DNA of 40,134 bases from an uncultured Chloroflexota bacterium (GTDB lineage: Bacteria; Chloroflexota; Anaerolineae; Aggregatilineales; Phototrophicaceae): contig CAIPFY010000182.1 in NCBI GenBank assembly GCA_903864435.1, positions 1 through 40,134 of the forward strand. Direction: 5' to 3'. The notes beneath the pieces are model-generated. The model did not search any database. It was not told where the DNA came from and saw only the letters and a program-made list of their open reading frames with translations. Positions 31,861 through 38,935 of this stretch are shown here, piece after piece. Each line of letters begins with the position of its first letter. Position 1 is the first letter of the stretch. Both the position numbers and the translations under genes were made by a program.

Positions 31861-32472
31861 TCAGCCAGTGGCTTTCATCTCGTTCAAATAGGCGTTCAGG
31901 TCTTTCATCTTCAACTCACCCAGATGTTTGTAACGCACCACGCCGCCGGGGTCAATCACAAAAGTCGTCGGCATGACCTGAACATCATAGGCGGTATAGG
32001 TTTCCAGATCGGTATCCAGCAGCACATTCAACCCGCCGAGGCCGTTGTCGGCGAAGTATTTCTCGATCACATCTTTCGGTTCAGCCACATTCACAGCCAG
32101 AATCAGCGCACCGCTATCGCCCTGTTCAGCGGTGAACTGCTGGAAGGCGGGCAATTCGCGCTTGCACGGTTCGCACCATGTAGCCCAGAAGTTCAGGAAC
32201 ACCACCCTGCCGCGTGTGCTGGACAGGCGAAAAGCTGTGCCGTCCAAGCCGGTTAGCTCAAAATTGGGCGCAGGTTGACCGATTAGCGAACCGGCATTCA
32301 CATCCAGCGTGACGGGCAGCGGCGTGGGCAGCGCCCCGGACGTTGCGCCCTGTTCACTGAGCGCGAATCCGAGGGCGGCGATAATGCCGAGGATCGGAAA
32401 GACGAGAAACAGGATGAGAATGGGTGATGGCCGATTCGGGGGTGGCACGGGAGTGGGATTTGCTTCGGTCAT
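31861..32472 (-). CDS. TlpA/ResA-like membrane-anchored thioredoxin
   Basis: A 203-residue thiol-disulfide protein. One N-terminal membrane anchor (about 16-38), a Pro/Ala-rich spacer, then an AhpC/TSA-thioredoxin domain with active site WCEPC (99-103) and cis-proline in VMPTTFVID. It faces the outside and likely reduces cysteines, for example in apocytochrome c or copper-site maturation, or forms part of redox stress control. This fits a window containing cytochromes c, but the genes are not adjacent. 73 bp separate it from the upstream propeller gene. Confidence 0.9.
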   Translation of the reverse strand: MTEANPTPVPPPNRPSPILILFLVFPILGIIAALGFALSEQGATSGALPTPLPVTLDVNAGSLIGQPAPNFELTGLDGTAFRLSSTRGRVVFLNFWATWCEPCKRELPAFQQFTAEQGDSGALILAVNVAEPKDVIEKYFADNGLGGLNVLLDTDLETYTAYDVQVMPTTFVIDPGGVVRYKHLGELKMKDLNAYLNEMKATG

Positions 32473-32545
32473 GCGGATTGTATTCCTTCTAGCGACCCTA
32501 TCTATCAGGCCGCGTGCAAGCTATTTCAGGGGCGCAAACAGGCGG

Positions 32546-34030
32546 CTAAGGCACCCAGCGCCCGTTAAAAGCATCTTCAGCCACGCGAATAGCCGCTTTC
32601 GTCTGCACGTCTATCGTCCAGATTTCGGGCAAGCCGGGGTTGACCGGATCGTTCATCGCCAGCGCATCCGGGAACCGCTGCACCAACACCTGTGCGCCAG
32701 TGGGGTCCCACGAGAAAAAGCCGTTTTGGTAGCGATCGTCCACCAGTAGCGGTTCTACGCTGCTGTCATCCGGGTTCAGGATGTACAACTGCTTGCCGCG
32801 TGTGTAGCGGTCATCGGTGTAGCGGCGGCCAATCAGCAGGCGGGTTCCGTCTGGACTCCATGCCGCAATATCATCATCTACCGGGTCTTCGGGTTGCGTC
32901 AGGCGGCGCATTTCCTGTTTGCTCAAATCCACCAGCTGCAAATAGGAACGCGCCTGATTCGCTTCGAGCATAATTTCAGGATACACCACCCGCAGCCCGT
33001 CCGGCGACATCTCGCCCGGATTGCCGTATTTACTCGGCAGAATTACCGTCGAGTCGTCGCGGAAATCGTAAATCAAAATGCCCTGACTGTGATAGTCAAA
33101 CACCGATACGCGCTGCCCATCCTTCGACCAGCGCAGCCCATAGCCCAACGTTTGCGAGTCGGCGAACATCGGGCGGGTGGTGGTCGGGCGGCTGGCAAGG
33201 TCAATCAGCCAGATGCGCGTGGGGCTAACCCCCACTTGCTGCGCCATATCGCTGTTATAGTCCACGCGCTCGTAAGCGATCACCTGTCCGTCCGGTCGCC
33301 ACACCGGACTTTTGCACTCGGCATCCTCGCAGTTGGTCAGTTGTTCCACCGCGCCGGTTTCGAGGTCAAGTAGTTTGATGTCCATCGTGCCGGTGCTGGA
33401 ATTGCGCTCCGAAAAGGCCAGTTGCGACCCATCAGGACTCACGCCGAAATCGTACACGCCGGATGGGCTGAAAGTGATCTGCCGCGCCGATCCCGCCTCG
33501 AACGGGTCTACCAACCAGATGTTGAACGGCGTGCCGCTGGCAGGCGCGAGATAGGCCACACGCGGATGGCGCACGGTGAAGCTGAAGCGATATTCCGCGA
33601 GGACGGCGCGACCACTCTCGCTCAGTGACCCCGGTTGCAACGACACTTGATAGGTCGCGCCGGGGCGCAGCGCCGCTGACGGGCGAAAGGCCAGCGTAGA
33701 ACCGTTCCATGTGACCGCACCTTCAAGGGTGGCGAGGATGTCATCCGGCGTGAGGGCTTGTCCGGCGCGGTCTGCCGGAACTTCGACCACTTGAAGGCGC
33801 TCCGGCACGCTGTCGCGCTGCATGGCCTCGCTGAATTGCAGGGTGATATTGCCCGTGCTGCGTGCCATGCCCATCGGCGACACCCGTTCGAGCGTCACCC
33901 CTACCCGATCACCGAGCAGAATCGTGAATACTAGCGCCAGCAGCAGAGCGCCAATGACCAGCGCCACATGGCGATCAAAGCGGGTGAGCGCAGGCCGCAG
34001 CCGATTGCGAACAACAGGATCAGGGGTCAT
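32546..34030 (-). CDS. Membrane-anchored Ig-like/TolB beta-propeller protein
   Basis: A 494-residue exported protein. One membrane segment (about 23-40: VALVIGALLLALVFTILLG) anchors it. Residues about 45-155 form a bacterial Ig-like (Big_5/SbsA type) domain: SPMGMARSTGNITLQFSEAM... LRPGATYQVSL. Residues about 160-494 form a TolB/PD40-type propeller, with blades ending in SPDGSQLAFSE, RPDGQVIAYE, SKDGQRVSVF, SPDGLRVVYP, SPDGTRLLIG and DPTGAQVLVQ (six blades). No catalytic domain. It probably senses or binds extracellular ligands. ATG 34030 has AAGGTG 4-5 nt upstream. First gene of the propeller-tlpA-DUF4013-cutC operon. Confidence 0.87.
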   Translation of the reverse strand: MTPDPVVRNRLRPALTRFDRHVALVIGALLLALVFTILLGDRVGVTLERVSPMGMARSTGNITLQFSEAMQRDSVPERLQVVEVPADRAGQALTPDDILATLEGAVTWNGSTLAFRPSAALRPGATYQVSLQPGSLSESGRAVLAEYRFSFTVRHPRVAYLAPASGTPFNIWLVDPFEAGSARQITFSPSGVYDFGVSPDGSQLAFSERNSSTGTMDIKLLDLETGAVEQLTNCEDAECKSPVWRPDGQVIAYERVDYNSDMAQQVGVSPTRIWLIDLASRPTTTRPMFADSQTLGYGLRWSKDGQRVSVFDYHSQGILIYDFRDDSTVILPSKYGNPGEMSPDGLRVVYPEIMLEANQARSYLQLVDLSKQEMRRLTQPEDPVDDDIAAWSPDGTRLLIGRRYTDDRYTRGKQLYILNPDDSSVEPLLVDDRYQNGFFSWDPTGAQVLVQRFPDALAMNDPVNPGLPEIWTIDVQTKAAIRVAEDAFNGRWVP

Positions 34031-34138
34031 TGCACCTTCAGCAACAAACAGTCTCTATTCAATGGCGATTCGACTCAAGCCTAGCACAGCCGCGCCTCAC
34101 CTGCGAGATGGAGTTGGGCTGGCAAGGGGCGTTTGCGC

Positions 34139-34930
34139 TCAACGCCGTTTGCGCTTGTTGGCCTGCGAGAGTTCGTCGTCGTACACTTCGGTGATTTCGC
34201 CGTCGTCGGTGAGTTCCAGCCGGCTGCGGCGGTCATTCTTGGGCTTTTCGTAGGCCATGCTGCGCTCGCGTTCACGCTGAATCTCGCGCTGGATTTCGCG
34301 TTCGCGCTTCTCCGCGCCGCCGCCGTATTTGTTGTAGTAGTCGCTGATGTGCGAGAACAGGCCGATTCCCCAGAAGAACATGACGATTAAAGGCCACGGG
34401 AAATCTATGACCTGCTGCACCTCAGACGGCAAGGCCGTCCCACTTATCGTCTGGAAGATTTGCGGCGCGTCACTCGCCCATATCGCCCACATCAACAGGT
34501 TCACGAACACGTAAACCGCCGTGTGGATGATGACGCCCGTCCGTTCCTCGCGGCGCTTGATGACCCGTTCGCGGATGCGTTTTTCTTCGATCTCCTCCGG
34601 CGTGAGTCCGGCGTTCGAGCCAGCAGAGGCTTCGCGCACTGCCACTTCAATCTGGTTGGCGATGCGCTCCACCCACTGCGCCCCTTTGCGAACACCCTCT
34701 TCTACTTTGCGCCCCGCGCTCTGAAACTCCAGTTGAAATTCCACTTTGGGCGACTGGGACGATTGCTGCGCGTTCGGGCTGGGGATGCTGACGTACTTGC
34801 GCCCGCCCTCGTCCATGCGGACAGGTGGAATCGGCGCGGCACGCTGCGCGAACGAACGCTCGGCCTGTATCCGCCCGATCAGCGCCCAAATCCAGTAGGC
34901 TACTGTCCTGCACCGCCATGCGGAAGGCAT
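34139..34930 (-). CDS. 2TM-domain protein, probably the frameshifted tail of the upstream kinase
   Basis: A frame of 263 codons that reads in a different phase from the kinase at 34647-35729 and overlaps it by 284 bp. The real protein sequence begins near QAERSFAQRAAPIPPVRMDE (about 22-41) and continues through a charged region and an EEIEEKRIRERVIKRREERT stretch (about 113-132). A 2TM domain follows: TGVIIHTAVYVFVNLLMWAIWAS, then FPWPLIVMFFWGIGLFSHIS. The tail is helical and charged, then RSRLELTDDGEI. The first 20 codons look like shadow sequence. If independent, the start would be ATG 34816. I consider it more likely part of the kinase gene; see findings. Confidence 0.65.
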   Translation of the reverse strand: MPSAWRCRTVAYWIWALIGRIQAERSFAQRAAPIPPVRMDEGGRKYVSIPSPNAQQSSQSPKVEFQLEFQSAGRKVEEGVRKGAQWVERIANQIEVAVREASAGSNAGLTPEEIEEKRIRERVIKRREERTGVIIHTAVYVFVNLLMWAIWASDAPQIFQTISGTALPSEVQQVIDFPWPLIVMFFWGIGLFSHISDYYNKYGGGAEKREREIQREIQRERERSMAYEKPKNDRRSRLELTDDGEITEVYDDELSQANKRKRR

Positions 34931-35729
34931 CCATCAGCGCGTTGGGGCTGTCGTACCGTTCCGAGGGTTGCTTGGCAAGCGCCTTCATCAGCACATTTTC
35001 CACTTCCGGCGTGATATTCGGGTTCATCTCCGAAGGGCGCGGGAGTTCGGTGTAAATATGATCGTGAACGACGGCATAAGGCGTGTCGGCGGTGAACGGC
35101 ACGCGCCCCACCACCATCTCGTACAGGATCACGCCTAGCGAATACACATCGGTGCGCGGGTCGAGGTCGCGGCTGCCGCTGGCCTGCTCCGGCGAAATAT
35201 ACTGTGGCGTACCGAGAATCATGTCCTGACTCATGGTGGTCGTGCCCATCTGGGCGATTCGCGCCAGCCCGAAATCCGTCAGGTAAGGGGTGCCGCTGCT
35301 ATCCAGAATGATGTTGGAAGGCTTGACATCGCGGTGCAGCACGCCCCGGCGGTGGGCATAGGTCAGTGCGTCCGCCACGCTGCCCATGATGCGGGTGACT
35401 TCGCTCAGGGGCAGCGGCCCGCGTGAAAGGACTTTCTTGAGCGTTTCGCCTTCCACATACTTCATGACCAGATAGGGTTGGTTGTTCTGTTCGGCATAGT
35501 CGAACACTGGAACGATGTGCGGGTGTTCCAGATTGGCGACAATCTGCGCCTCGCGCTCGAAACGCGAAATAAAGTCCGGCTCGGCGCTAAAGGCCGCATG
35601 GAGCGCCTTAATCGCCACATAGCGATCTAGCTTGGGGTGATAGGCTTTGTACACATTCGCCATGCCACCCGTACCCAGCGGCCCGATCACCTGATATGGC
35701 CCGACCATCTGCCCTTCGTTGAATGCCAT
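34647..35729 (-). CDS. Ser/Thr protein kinase, catalytic part; frame leaves the family sequence after about residue 285
   Basis: A Hanks-type kinase. Catalytic residues are all present: glycine loop GTGGMANVY (19-27), K41, HRDVKPSN (132-139), DFG (152-154) and SPE (179-181). The domain ends around residue 270 (DAFRMAVQD). After about residue 285 the frame reads into Arg/Ala/Cys-rich, atypical sequence (AFVRAACRADSTCPHGRGRA), while the normal tail continues in the overlapping +1 frame at 34139-34930. The complete gene would therefore span 34139-35729 with one frame shift. The start ATG 35729 is 35 bp after the 2TM gene stop, so the two are co-transcribed. As it stands the kinase domain lacks its membrane segments. 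Confidence 0.8.
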   Translation of the reverse strand: MAFNEGQMVGPYQVIGPLGTGGMANVYKAYHPKLDRYVAIKALHAAFSAEPDFISRFEREAQIVANLEHPHIVPVFDYAEQNNQPYLVMKYVEGETLKKVLSRGPLPLSEVTRIMGSVADALTYAHRRGVLHRDVKPSNIILDSSGTPYLTDFGLARIAQMGTTTMSQDMILGTPQYISPEQASGSRDLDPRTDVYSLGVILYEMVVGRVPFTADTPYAVVHDHIYTELPRPSEMNPNITPEVENVLMKALAKQPSERYDSPNALMDAFRMAVQDSSLLDLGADRADTGRAFVRAACRADSTCPHGRGRAQVRQHPQPERAAIVPVAQSGISTGVSERGAQSRRGCSQRGAVGGAHRQPD

Positions 35730-35764
35730 GCCGCCCCCAGAACGTCCGTCTATTGCTGCCTGTA

Positions 35765-36238
35765 TTATAGCGCGTCCGATGAGGGGCGCTGCATATCCGC
35801 CCGTTCCGCCGCGTCGTCCGCGTCCAGCGGTTCTTCGACCAGTTCGCCATCGTCGGTGAGCGACAGCAACCGCTTGCGTTTGGTCACAAGCGGCAGATCA
35901 TCGTCCACACCCAACCGCTGCATTTCTATATCCAGCGCCCGCGCCATCGCCCGTTCGCGCATTTTCTGCTGCCAGCGGCGCGACCCGATGCTTAAGCTCA
36001 TGATGTGGAAGAACAACCCCATCAGCGAACCAATTGTCACCAGCATCATCATGCCGAAGGTGTCCTCGGTCAAAGGAGCGTTCGAGCTGAGCAGCACCGC
36101 CCAAGCCACCGTCGAAAACACCACCGAAACCACAAAATGCCCGAAGAACATGCCGAAACGCGCCTGCTTCTTTTCGCGTTCCAGTTCAACCTGCATCGTG
36201 CGACGCAGTTCACGTAAGTTCACCTGATCGAGTGACAT
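35765..36238 (-). CDS. 2TM-domain membrane protein
   Basis: A 157-residue membrane protein with two helices (about 28-49: FGMFFGHFVVSVVFSTVAWAV, and 62-85: GMMMLVTIGSLMGLFFHIMS) between charged helical arms, the 2TM arrangement (PF13239). The C-terminus carries RKRLLSLTDDGELVEE, closely matching RSRLELTDDGEITEV at the end of the kinase tail downstream. It probably works with, or is derived from, that kinase. ATG 36238 has GGAGG 6 nt upstream. The stop overlaps a TATAAT-like sequence at 35764-35769 that might be an internal promoter for the kinase. Confidence 0.75.
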   Translation of the reverse strand: MSLDQVNLRELRRTMQVELEREKKQARFGMFFGHFVVSVVFSTVAWAVLLSSNAPLTEDTFGMMMLVTIGSLMGLFFHIMSLSIGSRRWQQKMRERAMARALDIEMQRLGVDDDLPLVTKRKRLLSLTDDGELVEEPLDADDAAERADMQRPSSDAL

Positions 36239-36408
36239 TCTGCCTCCGGGGTGATCTTTTCAACGAACGCGGTGTTCATCTGTAATACGCACCAGACGAA
36301 CGAAAAGTTGTAAACGGATTGCACACCCCAACATGACTAAAGGGTGGTTTTCGCTATTGTCAAACAATTATATACTGCGTTAAGCGCATGGTGACGCTGA
36401 GAGAGTGA

Positions 36409-37800
36409 ATGACGCAATCCACCGCTTCTACCTCCCCCAAACGATCCCCCAACGTGCCGCCACTGGCATCGTTCGTGTTCATGCTGGTTGTCTTGTTCGC
36501 GGTGATGGTGATCGTGGGGGTACTTCTCGGTCAACAAAACGACATTCTGCTCACGGAAGCCGCAGGCGAAGAATGGGCGTTGGCGGCGGTACAAACCAAC
36601 CGCACCCTGTTGCTGGCGCTGGGAATCGCCGCCTTCGCGCTGATGGGGCTGCTGCTGGTGTTCATGATCCGGCTGCGGCGCTATGTGGCTGAACGCGCCG
36701 CAACCGAGGCGCTGGCGCTGGCACGGATGCGTGGGCGCGAAAGTGAACTCACCGCCCTCCGCGCCACCCTGAAAGCCTTGATGAGCAACAGTTACGAAGG
36801 CATGATCTTCGTCGAGGGAAACCGCGTCAAATCCAGCAACCGGGCGCTGACCCGTCTGACCGGCTATACCGACAGCGACCTTCAGAACAGCCTATTTGCA
36901 GAAAATGGCGCTTCTGCGCCGGAGAACGATCTGCGCCGCCTGTACGAAACCCTCTCCGCCGCCGTGCGCAAGGGCGGGCTGTGGCAGGGGCCGTTCACGT
37001 TGCGCTCCAAATCCGGCGAAACGCTGGAACTGCATGTGGTCGGCGCACCCATCGAAGGGCAAAACGAACACCTGCTCATCGTCATCCGCGACAGCAGCCA
37101 CGAAAAACGTTTGCGCGAACAACAAACCAAGTTCGTGTCCAACGCTTCGCACGAACTTCGCACGCCGCTGGCGAACCTCAAAACGCGCCTGTACCTGCTT
37201 CGCCGCCAGCCGGACAAAGTGGATGAACATCTGCCCGTGCTGGAGGACGTGACCAACTACATGCAGCAGTTGATTGACGAGATGATGGATATGGGGCGTT
37301 TCGAGCGCGGCGTAGTGTTGCTCCAGCGCGACAACGGCAACCTGCAAGACCTCACCGCCGAAGCCGTCGAAAACTACCAAATCCGCGCCGAGCGTCGTTC
37401 GATCACGCTGAAAACTGATTTCACCGCCGACCCGCTGCCGGTGTTCGTAGACCACAAACGCATCATGCAGGTCATCACCAACCTGATCGCCAACGCCATG
37501 AACCACACGCCACAGCAGGGTACGGTGCAAGTGCGCCTGCGCCGCGATGTGGACGGTGACGGGGGCGTGGTGGAAGTGCAGGACAACGGGGTGGGCATCT
37601 CGCAAGAAATGCTGACCGCCGCCTTCCAGCCGTTCGCCACCGCCAGCATGGGGCTGGTGACGGGGACGGTGTTAGGGTTGAGCCTCGCCAAAGAGATCAT
37701 CGAGCTGCATGGCGGGCGCATCGCCGTCGAAAGCGAAGAAGGCAAAGGAACGTTGTACCGCGTCCGGTTGCCGCTGCTGTCACCCCTCACCGTAGAATAA
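36409..37800 (+). CDS. Sensor histidine kinase with PAS domain
   Basis: A 463-residue membrane sensor kinase. Two helices (about 20-41 and 66-88) flank a short outside loop of some 25 residues. A PAS-like domain follows (about 122-228: SNSYEGMIFVEGNRVKSSNR), then HisKA with FVSNASHELRTP (242-253, phospho-acceptor H248). The ATPase domain has N362 in NLIANAMNHTP, the G1 box DNGVGIS (392-398) and a degenerate G2 box GTVLGLSLAK (419-428), where GxGLGL is usual. With such a small outer loop, it probably senses membrane or cytoplasmic signals. No response regulator lies within the window, so it is an orphan here. Confidence 0.92.
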   Translation: MTQSTASTSPKRSPNVPPLASFVFMLVVLFAVMVIVGVLLGQQNDILLTEAAGEEWALAAVQTNRTLLLALGIAAFALMGLLLVFMIRLRRYVAERAATEALALARMRGRESELTALRATLKALMSNSYEGMIFVEGNRVKSSNRALTRLTGYTDSDLQNSLFAENGASAPENDLRRLYETLSAAVRKGGLWQGPFTLRSKSGETLELHVVGAPIEGQNEHLLIVIRDSSHEKRLREQQTKFVSNASHELRTPLANLKTRLYLLRRQPDKVDEHLPVLEDVTNYMQQLIDEMMDMGRFERGVVLLQRDNGNLQDLTAEAVENYQIRAERRSITLKTDFTADPLPVFVDHKRIMQVITNLIANAMNHTPQQGTVQVRLRRDVDGDGGVVEVQDNGVGISQEMLTAAFQPFATASMGLVTGTVLGLSLAKEIIELHGGRIAVESEEGKGTLYRVRLPLLSPLTVE

Positions 37801-37886
37801 AAAAAGCCCCCGGCAGACTAGCAGAGTTCCGGTTTTAACGTTACGCTTAGGGCATAAAAATATTTAGTTATTAGGATGAGTGGTCT

Positions 37887-38903
37887 GTGGTAGGCGTGCA
37901 AGCGACCCCCAGCGCGGCCTTCACCACCAGTGGCCCGCGCCCCGTTAATCTCCGTACCGATCTGGCAGCATTAGCTGACCTGATTGAAATTGCCTTTGCA
38001 AGCAGCATGGACAACAGCGGCAGGGCTGCTGTACGCGAAATGCGGACTATGAGCCGTATGCCCAGCCAGTTTCTTATCAACGGGTTGAGCAGCCTGTCGC
38101 AAGGCATGGGGCAGGGCTGGGTGTGGATTCAGGATGGTCGTCTGGTCGGGAACGTCTCGATTTACCCGGCCAACGGGGTAGGCGACGAACGCCACACATG
38201 GGTGATCGTGAATGTAGCCGTTCACCCGGATTACCAGCGACAGGGGATCGCCGCCCAACTGATGCAGGCCAGCATGGATATGATCGCCGAACGCGGCGGG
38301 CGAGCCGCCATCTTACAGGTGGATGCCGACAACCCTACAGCACGCCGTTTGTATCAGCGGTTGGGATTCCACGAAGAACGCGGCTGGACAAGCTGGCGGC
38401 GCAGCGCCACTTACGACCTGCCGCCGCCGCTGGATCGCAGCGAAGTTCGCATCGCTCGCCGCCGCGCTACCGAATGGCAGGCGGAATATGCGCTGGCGGA
38501 ACAGGTGCGCCCCAACGAACGCGGCGGAATCGGTTGGCTGCGTCCGCTGCATCCGTCTGCTTTTCAGCGCAGCCTGTGGCAGCAAATTGGCGATTGGTTC
38601 AGTTTTCGCAGCGCCGAACGCTTGGTCATCCGTTCGGAGGACGAAAGCCGCATCCTTGCGGCGCTGTGGGTGGAAAACGGGTTTGGCAGCGTCAGCACAC
38701 AACTGACGCTGCTGGTGCATCCCGATTATGAAGGCTTGTACGACGAAGTGCTGCTGAACAGCGGCGTGCGGCGGTTTGGCAACGCCCCCCTGACGCTGGA
38801 ACACCCCGAAGATTGCATCCTCACCAACAGCCTTCTGCGCCGCTACCATTTCAGCATTCGCCGCGATGTCATCCACATGCGCTGGGATGTGCCGCCCCGG
38901 TGA
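37887..38903 (+). CDS. GNAT-family N-acetyltransferase with extra C-terminal half
   Basis: A 338-residue protein. The N-terminal half is a GNAT domain (PF00583): motif A VNVAVHPDYQRQGIAAQLM (108-126) with the Q-x-x-G-x-A acetyl-CoA loop, and motif B NPTARRLYQRLGFHE (149-163). Residues about 190-338 have no clear family match and may be a second, degenerate GNAT-like domain (LTLLVHPDYEGLYDEVL resembles a worn motif A). The acceptor is unknown. Start is GTG 37887 with AGGATGAG upstream; no in-frame ATG is nearby. The gap before the CNNM gene is 32 bp. Confidence 0.83.
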   Translation: MVGVQATPSAAFTTSGPRPVNLRTDLAALADLIEIAFASSMDNSGRAAVREMRTMSRMPSQFLINGLSSLSQGMGQGWVWIQDGRLVGNVSIYPANGVGDERHTWVIVNVAVHPDYQRQGIAAQLMQASMDMIAERGGRAAILQVDADNPTARRLYQRLGFHEERGWTSWRRSATYDLPPPLDRSEVRIARRRATEWQAEYALAEQVRPNERGGIGWLRPLHPSAFQRSLWQQIGDWFSFRSAERLVIRSEDESRILAALWVENGFGSVSTQLTLLVHPDYEGLYDEVLLNSGVRRFGNAPLTLEHPEDCILTNSLLRRYHFSIRRDVIHMRWDVPPR

Positions 38904-38935
38904 AAACGGTATTCCCTACGGAGTGAATCAATCGA

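Noticed and set aside
36330-36400. Promoter for the histidine kinase
   Set aside because: TATACT and TTGTCA are present but spaced wrongly (8 bp), and other pairings are weak.
37801-37850. Possible terminator after the histidine kinase
   Set aside because: AAAAAAAGCCCCCGG resembles one arm of the terminator at 5739-5769, but the matching arm is reduced to CCGG, so no stable stem is seen.
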